This document shows positions 37,680-47,662 of a stretch of DNA of 64,000 bases, one piece after another; position 1 is the stretch's first letter; the number at the start of each line of letters is the position of its first letter. The notes under the pieces were generated by a model that was not told the DNA's origin, searched no databases, and worked only from the letters and a program-made list of their open reading frames with translations. This DNA comes from Chiayiivirga flava (GTDB taxonomy: Bacteria > Pseudomonadota > Gammaproteobacteria > Xanthomonadales > Xanthomonadaceae), in contig NZ_JACHHP010000001.1 of NCBI RefSeq assembly GCF_014202825.1, positions 372,001 through 436,000 on the forward strand. Reading direction: 5' to 3'. A program made the translations under genes and the position numbers.

Positions 37680-39146
37680 CTACGGCAGCGCCGCCACCAG
37701 CTCGAGCACGCGCCCGAGCACGGATTGCACGTCGAACTGGTCGACGCCGCCGCTGCCGTCGTTCGACATCGCCACCACCACCAGCGGCTGCTCGCCGGTG
37801 CGTTCGAGCATCCACGCGTGCGTGAGCACGTGGAAGTCGTTGGCTGCCGCGGCGAGGCTGCCGCCCTTGTACCAGACGCGGTCCCATCGGTTGCGCACGC
37901 CCGGCTGCCCGGAGCTGGCGCCGACGGCGTAGTCGATCGTGGTGGCGGCGTCGCCGTCGAAGGTGCGCAGGTGCGCGAACGTCGCGCAGACGTCGTACGG
38001 GCTCGCGCTCCAGCTGCCGCCGGCGAGCAGCGACACGTTGAAGTACGGGAACGGTCCGTTGCCGAGCGGGCCGAGCGGCTCGATCTCGTCGGCGAGGAAC
38101 TGCAGCTGGTCGGCCTCGCTTCCGTCGACGTAATCCTGCGCCACGGCCAGCGGGAACGAATAGAACAGGTGGAACTGCTGGTTGATGCTCAGCAGTGGCT
38201 GCAGCACCGACGGATCGGCGACGCCGGTGTCGACCACGGCCTGGTCGAGCGCGACGCGGCCGACCAGGTCGTGCAGCAGGTCGGTCGCGGTGTTGTCGCT
38301 GATGCCGAGCATCAGCACCGCGAGGTCGAACACGCTGAACTGCGTGCCGAGCGGCTCGTCGTTGATCACGCCACCGCGCGCGAGGTGTTCGGCGACGAGC
38401 GCGACCAGATCCTCCGGCGCCGCGATGCCGTCCGCGATCGCGCGTGCGACGCCGGCCATCACCCACAGCTTGAAGATCGATCCGGTGGCGCGCGGCGTGG
38501 CCGGATCGCGTTCGACGATCGGCTGGCACTGTCCGGCGTCGTCGATGCGCGCGATGAGCAGGCCCGGCGCCGCCGACAGCGTCATGAACTTGTCGACCGC
38601 CTGCGTCAGCGTCAGCGTGCTGTCCTCGGGATACTGCGTGCTGCCGCCGTAGTTGCTGACGCCCAGCAGCACGATCGGCCCGCCGCCCGAGTAGGTGGCG
38701 CCGATCTGCAGATAGCCGAGCCGGTCGTCGGCCGGCGCGCGGATCACCACCACCACGCGGATCGACGTGACCGTCACCACGTCGTCGATCACCGCGTCCG
38801 GAAACGTGGTGCGCAGCGACTGCAGGAACGCCTGCGTGTTCGCCACCGGGATCTGCGACAGCCAGCCGGCGCTGAAATGCGCGTTGACTTCCTCCGCGGT
38901 GGTGGTTTCGCCCGCAGCGAGCTCGTCCATCAGCCAGGCGAGCTGGTCGGTGGTCGGATTCGACGGCAGCTGGAATTCGCCGTCGACGCGCGGGAACAGC
39001 GGCCGGATCGGCCCCGGCTCGAAGCCGTCGGCGAACAGCGGCTGCGCACCAGCGCTGCCGGCCAGCGCCGGCGGCGGCACCAGGCAGGCGGCCAGCAGCA
39101 GTGTCGTGGCGATGCAGGCGCGGAAGGCGGTGGCGGTAACGGTCAT
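37680..39146 (-). CDS. Exported class A beta-lactamase-like serine hydrolase (Orf12/LpqF type)
   Basis: 488 aa. A signal peptide ends near residue 30 and is followed at once by LFADGFEPGP (FADGFE 38-43). The 60-180 region is an alpha/beta domain like the N-terminal domain of clavam Orf12 and LpqF proteins. The C-terminal half has the class A beta-lactamase triad of motifs: SIFK (Ser223, Lys226), SDN (283-285) and KGGS (427-430, replacing KTG). The glutamate of the omega loop is not obvious, so penicillinase activity is doubtful; esterase or amidase activity is possible. ATG 39146 begins the signal peptide; longer frames extend into a non-signal N-terminus. Confidence 0.8.
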   Translation of the reverse strand: MTVTATAFRACIATTLLLAACLVPPPALAGSAGAQPLFADGFEPGPIRPLFPRVDGEFQLPSNPTTDQLAWLMDELAAGETTTAEEVNAHFSAGWLSQIPVANTQAFLQSLRTTFPDAVIDDVVTVTSIRVVVVIRAPADDRLGYLQIGATYSGGGPIVLLGVSNYGGSTQYPEDSTLTLTQAVDKFMTLSAAPGLLIARIDDAGQCQPIVERDPATPRATGSIFKLWVMAGVARAIADGIAAPEDLVALVAEHLARGGVINDEPLGTQFSVFDLAVLMLGISDNTATDLLHDLVGRVALDQAVVDTGVADPSVLQPLLSINQQFHLFYSFPLAVAQDYVDGSEADQLQFLADEIEPLGPLGNGPFPYFNVSLLAGGSWSASPYDVCATFAHLRTFDGDAATTIDYAVGASSGQPGVRNRWDRVWYKGGSLAAAANDFHVLTHAWMLERTGEQPLVVVAMSNDGSGGVDQFDVQSVLGRVLELVAALP

Positions 39147-39270
39147 GCGTGGACTCCGGCGGACGATGGACAAGGGGCGTCCAGAGCCGATGCGCACGAT
39201 CGCGCGCAACCGGCTCAGCACCGTCCCGCTGCCGTCGCGGCGCACGGCCGCCACGCGCCTGCGCCCGTGA

Positions 39271-40206
39271 TCAGCGCAGCTTGATTTCGCGCAGCCGCTC
39301 TTCGAGGTAGCCGTGCGCCGTGATCGGCTCGGGATAACGGCTCGGCCGTTCGGGCGTGATGCACGACGGCAGCACGTCGATGAGGAAGTCCGGATTCGGA
39401 TGCAGGAAAAACGGCGTCGAGTAGCGCGGCTTGCGCGCCTGTTCGCCGGGCGGATTGGTCACGCGGTGGGTCGTCGACGGGTACACGTGGTTGGTCAGGC
39501 GCTGCAGCATGTCGCCGATGTTGACCACGATCGTGTCGGCGTCCGCGGTGAACGGCACCCAGTCGCCGTTGTGCGCGCGCACTTCCAGACCGGCCGCGCT
39601 GGCGCCGACCAGCAGCGTGATGAAGTTGATGTCCTCGTGCGCACCGGCGCGCACGTTCGGAATGTCGTCGGCGGTGATCGGCGGATAGTGGATCGGGCGC
39701 AGGATCGAGTTGCCGTTGTTGGTCTTGTCGGCGAAGTAGTTCTCCGGCAGGCCGATATGCAGCGCCAGCGCGCACAGCACGCGCGCGCCGAGCTGGTCCA
39801 GCGCCTGGTACAGCGCGTAGGCCTTGTCGCGGAAGTCCGGCACTTCGTCCGGCCACAGGTTGGGCGGCATCACGTCGGCGTATTTCGAGCCGGGCGGCAG
39901 TTCGCGACCGACGTGCCAGAACTCCTTCAGGTCGAAGTGTTTCGCACCCTTGGCCGTCTCGATGCCGAACGGCGTGTAGCCGCGCGCGCCGCCGCCACCG
40001 GGCACGTGGTACTTGCGCTTCACCTCGTCCGGCAGCGCGAAGAAGCGCTTGAACACGTCGTAGGACTCGTCGATCAGCCGCTGCGGAATGCCGTGGTGGT
40101 TGATGCCCGCGAAGCCCCACTCGCGGTAGGCCGCACCGAGTTCGGCGACGAAAGCATCGCGATCGGTGTCGTAGCGGCGGATGTCGAGGGTGGGGATCTG
40201 GCTCAC
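39271..40206 (-). CDS. Isopenicillin N synthase-like 2-oxoglutarate/Fe(II) dioxygenase
   Basis: 311 aa. DIOX_N region at the start (WGFAGINHHGIPQRLIDESYDVFKRFF) and a double-stranded beta-helix with HEDINFITLL (HxD) and HRVTNPPG (His and the 2OG-binding Arg). Such proteins oxidise small molecules with Fe(II); most use 2-oxoglutarate. Substrate unknown. The only conserved start is GTG at 40206 (SQIPTLDIRRYD). Positioned upstream of the beta-lactamase-like gene in the same direction but 124 bases away, so the beta-lactam flavour of both neighbours may be coincidence. Confidence 0.88.
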   Translation of the reverse strand: MSQIPTLDIRRYDTDRDAFVAELGAAYREWGFAGINHHGIPQRLIDESYDVFKRFFALPDEVKRKYHVPGGGGARGYTPFGIETAKGAKHFDLKEFWHVGRELPPGSKYADVMPPNLWPDEVPDFRDKAYALYQALDQLGARVLCALALHIGLPENYFADKTNNGNSILRPIHYPPITADDIPNVRAGAHEDINFITLLVGASAAGLEVRAHNGDWVPFTADADTIVVNIGDMLQRLTNHVYPSTTHRVTNPPGEQARKPRYSTPFFLHPNPDFLIDVLPSCITPERPSRYPEPITAHGYLEERLREIKLR

Positions 40207-40280
40207 GGGTGGTCCGGGACTGGGCTGGATCGGTGATTCTAGCGCCCGGGTCGGAGATGGGGGGAGCGTTGCGGGATCGG

Positions 40281-40472
40281 CCCCCTTCCGCCCCGCCGGG
40301 CACCTTCCCCCGCTGCGCGGGAGAAGGACCCGCAGGCGGCGAGGCGAACTGGCTGCATCGCCGTTGCACTGGTGCTTCTGGCCCGATGGAGCACCTGCGC
40401 GCACGATCCACGCGCCCTCGGCTGTTCCTTCTCCCGCTTGCGGGGGAAGGTGCCCGGCAGGGCGGAAGGGGG
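40281..40472. repeat. Family 2 repeat, inverted pair 3 (CCCCTTCC subtype)
   Basis: Arms at 40281-40328 and 40426-40472. CCCCTTCCGCCCCGCCGGGC, then ACCTTCCCCC..GGGAGAAGG hairpin, then about 97 bases, then the inverted unit. Same family as the pair at 52594-52752, differing from the CTCATCC subtype in the outer end. It fills most of the gap between the dioxygenase start and the glmM stop. Confidence 0.85.
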
Positions 40473-40496
40473 CCGCTCTTGCGACCCCCCGCCCAC

Positions 40497-41839
40497 TCAA
40501 CCCTGTCCGGCTGCCCCGCGCACGGCCGCCACCACCCGGTCCAGCGACGCCTGCATCAACTCCGCGTCGTCGGCCTCCACCGTCACGCGCACCACCGGCT
40601 CGGTGCCGGACGCGCGCACGAACGCGCGCCCGCGCCCGCGCAGCCGCTCGCCGGCACGCGCGATTTCGTCGAGGACCTCGGGCGCATCGGCCGGTCGTTG
40701 CCCGGCCGCCACCCGCACGTTTACCGTCTTCTGCGGCACCTTCACCAGGCCCGCACGCAGGCCGGCCAGCGTACCGCCGCGCCGACGCAGCACTTCGAGC
40801 ACCTGCAGCGCGGAGACGATGCCGTCGCCGGTGCTGGCGCTGTCCAGGCACAGCAGATGCCCGGAGGTTTCGCCGCCGAGCGTGCCCTCGCCTTCCACCA
40901 GCATCTGGTGCACGTGGCGATCGCCCACACGCGCCCGCCGGAACGGGATGCCCGCGTCGGCAAGCGCGCGCTCCAGCCCGTAGTTGGTCATCAGCGTGCC
41001 GACCACCGGACCCTGCAGGCGCCCGGTGCGTTGCCAGTCGAGGGCGAGGATGTAGAGCAGGTCGTCGCCGTCGAGCACGCCGCCGTCGGCATCGACGAAC
41101 TGCAGCCGGTCGCCGTCGCCGTCGAAGGCGATGCCCAGATCGGCGCGTTTCTCGCGCACCGCGGCCTGCAGCGTGGCGATGTGCGTGGAGCCGACCTCGC
41201 GGTTGATGTTCAGCCCGTCCGGCTGCGTGCCGATCGCGTCGACCTTCGCGCCCAGTTCGGCGAACAGTTTCGGCGCGATGTGATACGTGGCGCCGTGCGC
41301 GCAGTCGACCACGATGTTCAGTCCGCGCAGCGAGAAATCCTCGGGCACGGTCGATTTGCAGAATTCGGCGTAACGCGCGGCGGCATCGTCGATGCGGATG
41401 GCCTTGCCGAGGTCTTCCGAGGCGACGGTGGAGAACGGCTCGCCCAGCGCCGCCTCGATCGCAAGCTCGGTGGCGTCGTCGAGTTTCTCGCCGTGCGCGG
41501 AGAAGAACTTGATGCCGTTGTCATGGTGGGGATTGTGCGAGGCGCTGATCACGATGCCGGCATCCGCACGCAGCGAGCGCGTGAGGTACGCCACGCCCGG
41601 CGTCGGCATCGGGCCGAGCATGCGCACGTTGGCTCCGGCCGCCACCAGCCCGGCTTCGAGTGCCGCTTCGAACATGTAGCCGGAGATGCGCGTGTCCTTG
41701 CCGATGACCACGCTCGCGTGGCCCTCGCGCGCCAGCGCCCGGCCGGCGGCCCAGCCGAGCTTGAGCACGAAATCGGCCGAGATCGGGCCCTCGCCGACGC
41801 GTCCGCGGATGCCGTCGGTGCCGAAGTATTTGCGTTCCG

Positions 41840-41843
<4 letters not shown>
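40497..41843 (-). CDS. glmM: Phosphoglucosamine mutase
   Basis: 448 aa. Interconverts glucosamine-6-P and glucosamine-1-P on the way to UDP-GlcNAc. FGTDGIRG near the start, the phosphoserine loop [14 protein letters not shown] with Ser102 (same number as E. coli), the metal loop [12 protein letters not shown], sugar loop GGETSGH and phosphate-binding [11 protein letters not shown] are all intact. Its ATG overlaps the accD stop by 4 bases, coupling peptidoglycan/LPS precursor supply to the fatty acid enzyme. Confidence 0.97.
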
Positions 41844-42727
<884 letters not shown>

Positions 42728-42806
42728 GGGGGTCCGGGTCGGGCGGGAGGCCGCGTAGTGTAGTGCCTGCGCGGCGCGGCGGCATGTGGTCCGGCCGCGC
42801 GCGGGG

Positions 42807-43409
42807 TCAGCGCAGCGGGCGCAGCCAGAAGGTCAGCGGTTTCTCGGTCTCGTCCGGCTCGCCGAGTTCCTTCCATGCAAGACGCATCGTCATGCCGGGT
42901 TGTCGGACATAGTCGCGCTTGTGCCAGAACGTTTCGTTGCCGCGATGGTCGGGCGGGCGACGGGGATCGTCGGGATCGCGATCCACGGCGGCGAACGCGG
43001 CGAGATCGAACCCGCCCAGCCGGCGCGCGTGCGCCTCGCGCTCGTCGAAGAACCGGTGGCCGATGCCGCGGCCGCGGTAGCCGGGCAGCAGCACCGATTC
43101 GCCGAAATAGAACACCCGATCGACGTCGATGCCGCGCGCACGGAACGGCGCCTGGAACGCGTCGCCGTCGTCGCGCAGCGGAATGCCGGTGGATGCGCCG
43201 ACGACGCGTCCGCGGTCGAATGCGAGAACGAAGACGGCGCGCGGACACGTCGCGTAGGTTGCGAGGTAGCGCTGTTCGTAGGTCTCCTCGCCGTCGTAGA
43301 GATACGGAAAATCTCGGAACACGGCGATGCGCAGGCGCGCAACGTCGGCCAGCCACGGCGCGATGTCGTTGCCGCTGACGGTGGTGACTGCAAGTGCCGG
43401 CATCGTCAT
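42807..43409 (-). CDS. GNAT family N-acetyltransferase
   Basis: 200 aa. The acetyl-CoA pyrophosphate loop is [23 protein letters not shown]; the N-terminus [24 protein letters not shown] is typical of a subgroup annotated only as GNAT. No substrate can be named. ATG 43409 (MTMPALAV) or the Met two codons on. Same direction as accD-glmM, 79 bases upstream. Confidence 0.87.
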   Translation of the reverse strand: MTMPALAVTTVSGNDIAPWLADVARLRIAVFRDFPYLYDGEETYEQRYLATYATCPRAVFVLAFDRGRVVGASTGIPLRDDGDAFQAPFRARGIDVDRVFYFGESVLLPGYRGRGIGHRFFDEREAHARRLGGFDLAAFAAVDRDPDDPRRPPDHRGNETFWHKRDYVRQPGMTMRLAWKELGEPDETEKPLTFWLRPLR

Positions 43410-43434
43410 GAACCGTTCCCTAGATCCGCATCTG

Positions 43435-43553
43435 CGTCGTCCCGGCGAACGCCGGGACCCAGTGACTTTTCTTGTCGTTGTCTGGTTCTTGCCCCGTCAA
43501 GCAAAGCGAAACCGAGCAACGTCACCGGGTCCCGGCGTTCGCCGGGACGACGG
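43435..43553. repeat. REP-like inverted pair, family 1, copy B
   Basis: GTCCCGGCGAACGCCGGGAC at the left, its near-identical inverted partner with centre GTTC at the right, about 60 bases between. Sits in the 252-base gap between the GNAT and DUF885 genes, which otherwise shows no gene. Confidence 0.9.
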
Positions 43554-43661
43554 GGGCGGGAGAACGCGGAAGGATGTTCCCCGGACAGCCGCGGGCGTGC
43601 GCCGCGATGACCGTCGGGCTCCCGGCGCGCTGAACGCGTTGCCGCGGCATGCGCCTGCCGG

Positions 43662-45488
43662 TCAGTCCGCCGCCGCATTCTGTGCCGCAATCCATACATC
43701 GATGCGTTGCTTGAACAACGTCAGCGGCATGTCCCCGCCGGTCAGCACGAAATCATGGAAGCGCGCGAGATCGAACGCCTCGCCGAGTTCGGCCTTCGCG
43801 CGTTCGCGCTGCGCGAGGATTTCGTTCATGCCGACCTTGTACGCCAGCGCCTGCCCCGGCATCACGAGGTAACGTTCGATCTCGGCCACCACATCGGTTT
43901 CCGGCATGCCGGTCTTCTCCAGCATGTACGCGATCGCCTGTTCGCGCGTCCAGCGCTTGGCGTGCATGCCGGTGTCCACCACCAGGCGCACGGCGCGGAA
44001 CATCTCGGCCTGCAGCCGGCCGAGGTTGTCGAGCGGATCGTCCTGGAAGCCGATCTCCCACGCCAGACGCTCGGCGTACAGCGCCCAGCCTTCGGAAAAT
44101 GCGGTGAACGGCAGCACCTTGCGGAAGGTCGGCACGCCGGTGAGTTCCTGCTGGATCGTGGTCTGGAAATGGTGGCCGGGGATCGCCTCGTGGTAGGCCA
44201 GCGTGCGCATGGCAAAGCGCGCCACTTCGGCGGTGTTGCGCAGGTTGATGTAGAAGGTGCCGGGGCGCGAGCCGTCGAAGGCCGGCGGGTTGTAGTACGC
44301 GCCCGGCGCGGTCTTCTCGCGGAATTCGGGCACGCGCTCCACCGTCACGCCCTGTTTCGGACGCACGTTGAAGTATGGGCCGAGGCCGGCATCGATCTCG
44401 TCGATCATCGCCTGGAAGTCGGCGATGATCTGCGCACGGCCGGCATCGGTGTCCGGATACAGCTGGTCCGGGCGCGTGGCGATCAGCTGCACGCGCGCGC
44501 CGACGCTGCCGTCGACCAGGCCCTGCGCCTGCAGGATCGCGTCCATTTCACCCTCGATGCGCGCCACTTCCGACAGGCCGAGCGCATGCACCTGCGCGGG
44601 CGTCATGTCGGTGGTGGTGTGGTTGCGCACTTCGTGGGCGTAGTAGGCCTCGCCGTCGGGCAGCGCCCACACGCCGTGGTTGCCGTCGAGTTTCGGCAGC
44701 AGGCCGTCGTAGTACGCGATGAACGTTCCGTACGCCGGATAGACGCTGCGCTCGATCGCGGCCGCGACGCCGGCCTTGAGCTGTTCGCGCTCGGTTTCCG
44801 GCAGCACATCGGGTGCGATCTTCAGCAGTTTCTCGACGAACGAGGTGTAGAGGATGTTGTCCTGCGGCGCCGCGGCGACGAAGGCGCGCATCTCCGCGAG
44901 CACTTTCTCAACCACGAAGCGCGGCGGCAGGATGCCGCGCTGCTCGCGGATGGCGAGGCCTTCGAGCACCTGCTCGAACTTCAGCGGGAACTTGTCCAGC
45001 CGCGCGATGTAGTCGGCCGCGTCGCTTGCGTCGCGGACCTGATGCTGCGTCGCCATGAACGTCGGCATCTCGTTCTGCACGCCGAACAGCTGGTTGAGCG
45101 GATAGTTGTGGTAGCGGAAGCGCTCGCCTTCGACCTGCATGCCGAGGAAATAGTCGAGCATGTCGTACGACACCTGGGTGTCGGCGTCGAGGTCGGCACG
45201 GTCGTAGCGCTTGAGCGTTGCGTAGTCGTCGCGCAGCTTGGCAAAGGTTTCGTCTTCCTTCGCGGGGGACGCATCGGCCAGATCGTCCTCGTACCAGTCG
45301 AGCCACGGCGGCAGCATGCGCATGCTCGACAGCATCTCCGGATTGTCGACCGCGAACTCGATGAAGACGCGCTCGAAGAACACGCGGATCGACACCGGCT
45401 TGAACCAGATCAGGTTCACCAGCAGCAGCGCGGCAAGCAGCAGCACCAGCAGCAGCAGACGCACACTCCAGCGCAACGCGGTTCGCAT
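43662..45488 (-). CDS. DUF885 family membrane-anchored metallopeptidase-like protein
   Basis: 608 aa. One N-terminal transmembrane helix or uncleaved signal (VRLLLLVLLLAALLLVNLIW) anchors it facing the periplasm. The rest is a helical DUF885 protein; YHEAIPGHHFQ is the HExxxGHH-like metal motif and ATRPDQL..YPDT, EGWALYAERLAWE are also conserved. The family is assigned as metallo-carboxypeptidase-like (M1/M32-like) but few members are tested. ATG 45488; divergent from rlmJ. Confidence 0.88.
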   Translation of the reverse strand: MRTALRWSVRLLLLVLLLAALLLVNLIWFKPVSIRVFFERVFIEFAVDNPEMLSSMRMLPPWLDWYEDDLADASPAKEDETFAKLRDDYATLKRYDRADLDADTQVSYDMLDYFLGMQVEGERFRYHNYPLNQLFGVQNEMPTFMATQHQVRDASDAADYIARLDKFPLKFEQVLEGLAIREQRGILPPRFVVEKVLAEMRAFVAAAPQDNILYTSFVEKLLKIAPDVLPETEREQLKAGVAAAIERSVYPAYGTFIAYYDGLLPKLDGNHGVWALPDGEAYYAHEVRNHTTTDMTPAQVHALGLSEVARIEGEMDAILQAQGLVDGSVGARVQLIATRPDQLYPDTDAGRAQIIADFQAMIDEIDAGLGPYFNVRPKQGVTVERVPEFREKTAPGAYYNPPAFDGSRPGTFYINLRNTAEVARFAMRTLAYHEAIPGHHFQTTIQQELTGVPTFRKVLPFTAFSEGWALYAERLAWEIGFQDDPLDNLGRLQAEMFRAVRLVVDTGMHAKRWTREQAIAYMLEKTGMPETDVVAEIERYLVMPGQALAYKVGMNEILAQRERAKAELGEAFDLARFHDFVLTGGDMPLTLFKQRIDVWIAAQNAAAD

Positions 45489-45600
45489 CGGACACCCCCA
45501 TGAATGGACCGGGAACATACCAGATGCGGGGCTGGGCGCGGTGTGACGCGCACCGTATGCTTGGGAGCGCCCAGGCGCGATCGCCCACGCTGGACGCCGG

Positions 45601-46461
45601 ATGAACTACCGACACGCCTACCACGCCGGCAACCACGCCGACGTCCTCAAACACATGGTGCTGCTGGCGCTGATCGATGCGCTGCAGCGCAAGGACACGC
45701 CGTTCTTCGTGCTCGACACGCACGCCGGGCGCGGCCGTTACGATCTCGAAGCGCTGGAGGCGGGCAAGACCGGCGAGGCATTGGCCGGCATCGACCGCCT
45801 GCGGCGCTGGGCCAAGAACGAACGCACCATCGCGCCCGTGCTCAAGCGCTACCTGGAAGCCGTCCGGCCGGCGCTGTCGGACGCCAGGCCACGCTACTAC
45901 CCTGGTTCGCCGCTGCTCGTCGCACAGGCGCTGCGCGAGGGCGACCGCCTCGCCGCGTGCGAACTGCAGCCGGACGAGGCCGCCGCACTCGCCGCGCTGT
46001 TCGCGCGCGACCGGCAGGTAGGCACACACCTGCGCGACGGCTACGGCGCGATGAAGGCGCTGCTGCCGCCGCCGGAAAAACGCGGGCTGGTGCTGATCGA
46101 TCCGCCCTACGAAGCCCAGGGCGCCGAGTTCGATACCGTGCTCGACGCGGTGCGAGAGGCGCTGCAGCGCTGGCCGCAAGGCATTTTCGCGCTCTGGTAC
46201 CCCATCAAGCAGCGACGCACGCTGATGCCGTTCCTGCGCCGGATCCCGCACCTGCCGATCAAGAACGCGTGGCTCGCCGAGTTGCTGGTGCGCCCGGACG
46301 ATTCGCCGCTGCGCATGAACGGCAGCGGCATGCTCGTGCTCAATCCGCCGTGGCAAGTGGAACGCGACATCGCCGCCGCGCTGCCGCAGCTCTCGAAGGC
46401 GCTCGGCGAACCGGGTGCCTCGCATCGGCTCGAATGGATCAAGCAGGAGATTGCCGCATGA
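45601..46461 (+). CDS. rlmJ: 23S rRNA (adenine(2030)-N6)-methyltransferase RlmJ
   Basis: 286 aa (E. coli 280). The N-terminal MNYRHAYHAGNHADVLKHMV is a near-invariant RlmJ signature; FVLDTHAGRGRYDL is the SAM motif and LIDPPYE the catalytic DPPY motif. Methylates A2030 of 23S rRNA; its loss is mild in E. coli. Its stop overlaps the ATG of the Slp gene by 4 bases. Confidence 0.96.
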   Translation: MNYRHAYHAGNHADVLKHMVLLALIDALQRKDTPFFVLDTHAGRGRYDLEALEAGKTGEALAGIDRLRRWAKNERTIAPVLKRYLEAVRPALSDARPRYYPGSPLLVAQALREGDRLAACELQPDEAAALAALFARDRQVGTHLRDGYGAMKALLPPPEKRGLVLIDPPYEAQGAEFDTVLDAVREALQRWPQGIFALWYPIKQRRTLMPFLRRIPHLPIKNAWLAELLVRPDDSPLRMNGSGMLVLNPPWQVERDIAAALPQLSKALGEPGASHRLEWIKQEIAA

Positions 46462-46952
46462 ATGCACTGCACGCGACGGCACTGTCGGCCGTGCTCGCCG
46501 CGCTCGCCGGATGCGCCGCCGCACCCGCGTTCGAGCAGCTGCCGGCCACCTCGGCGCCCTCGCCCTACGCGGTGGCCGACGCGCCGGAGCGCTTCGCCGA
46601 CCAGCCCGTGGTCTGGGGCGGCATGATCCTGGACGTGAAGAACTTCGCCAGCTACAGCGAGATCGAGATTCTCGCCTTCCCGCTCGACGACAGGCAGCAG
46701 CCGCTGATCGAGCTGGCCGACCAGGGACGCTTCGTCGCGATCGCGCCGGGCTACGTCGAGGGCGAGGATTTCGCCGCCGGGCGCTATGTGAGCCTGATCG
46801 GCACGATCACCGGCGGGCGCGAGGCGCCGCTGCGCAACACGACGTACTACTGGCCGGAAGTGGCACTCGAACGGCTGAAGGTGTGGCCGCGCGATTTCCG
46901 CCACAACACGCGCCGGTTTTCGGTCGGCATCGGGATCAGCGGCGGGCTGTAG
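46458..46952 (+). CDS. Slp family outer membrane lipoprotein
   Basis: 164 aa. Lipobox LAALAGC (lipidated Cys about residue 17), then FEQLPATSAPSPYAVADAPERFADQPVVWGGMILDVKN, the Slp start, with VSLIGTITGGREAPL and YYWPEVAL. Slp proteins appear under starvation in the outer membrane. Translationally coupled to rlmJ (ATGA overlap). Paralogue of the partial gene at 1-386. Confidence 0.92.
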   Translation: MNALHATALSAVLAALAGCAAAPAFEQLPATSAPSPYAVADAPERFADQPVVWGGMILDVKNFASYSEIEILAFPLDDRQQPLIELADQGRFVAIAPGYVEGEDFAAGRYVSLIGTITGGREAPLRNTTYYWPEVALERLKVWPRDFRHNTRRFSVGIGISGGL

Positions 46953-47090
46953 TCCACGCGCCGCGTTGCCGCAACTGAACGCGGACGTCGCGTTTAGAGC
47001 AGGCGCTCGCCGCGCGGCTGTCACCGTCGCCCCATGACCAATGCCCTTCGTTATGCTGCACCCCGGGTCTCATCGAGGTCGCGTCACCGC

Positions 47091-47639
47091 ATGCAGCGCG
47101 TGTCCCTGCCGCAACGCTGGAGCGAGCGCCTGCATCTGGACGACGGGCGCGACCTGCTGCTGCGCCCGATCCAGCCCGAGGACGCCGAGCCGATCCGCAA
47201 CGCGTTTTCGCTGCTGTCGCCGGACGAGGTGCGCATGCGCTTCCTGCATCCGATCAAGGAACTCACGCCCGAGCTCGTGCATCGCCTGACGCATCTGGAT
47301 CCGGCGACCGAATTCGCGCTGGTGGCGGCCGAGCCGCTGCCCCCGGGCGAGGCGCTCGTCGGGGCCGTCGGGCGCGTGTCGGTGGAACCGGGGACGCGGC
47401 GCGGGGAATTCGCCATCCTCGTGAGCCGCTTCCTCGCCAACCAGGGCCTGGGCCGGCTGCTGATGCGCAAGCTCGTGCGCTGGGCAAAGCTCAAGAAGCT
47501 GGACGAGCTCTACGGCGATGTGCTCGACGAAAACAGCGCCATGCTCGGACTTGCCGACGCGCTGGGCTTCCGGCGCGAACTGGCGCCCGACGATCCGGGC
47601 ATCGTGCGCGTGCGGTTGGCGTTGCGCACCGCGGCCTGA
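47091..47639 (+). CDS. GNAT acetyltransferase, Pat/PatZ-domain like
   Basis: 182 aa from ATG 47091. LLLRPIQPEDAEPIRNAFSLLSPDEVRMRFLHPIKELTPEL is the hallmark of the GNAT domain found at the C-terminus of protein lysine acetyltransferase Pat (PatZ/YfiQ); NQGLGRLLMRKL is the acetyl-CoA loop. Here the domain stands alone without the acyl-CoA synthetase part. Protein acetylation is plausible but unproven. The longer start at 47034 adds a non-conserved basic stretch; GAGGT lies 12 bases before 47091. Confidence 0.85.
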   Translation: MQRVSLPQRWSERLHLDDGRDLLLRPIQPEDAEPIRNAFSLLSPDEVRMRFLHPIKELTPELVHRLTHLDPATEFALVAAEPLPPGEALVGAVGRVSVEPGTRRGEFAILVSRFLANQGLGRLLMRKLVRWAKLKKLDELYGDVLDENSAMLGLADALGFRRELAPDDPGIVRVRLALRTAA

Positions 47640-47662
47640 GCCGCGGCACTGCGACGGACGGC

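Noticed and set aside
37680-40206. Beta-lactam or clavam biosynthetic cluster
   Set aside because: Only a beta-lactamase-like protein and an IPNS-superfamily enzyme, 124 bases apart; no NRPS, beta-lactam synthetase or transporter nearby, and asnB has the ordinary asparagine synthetase layout.
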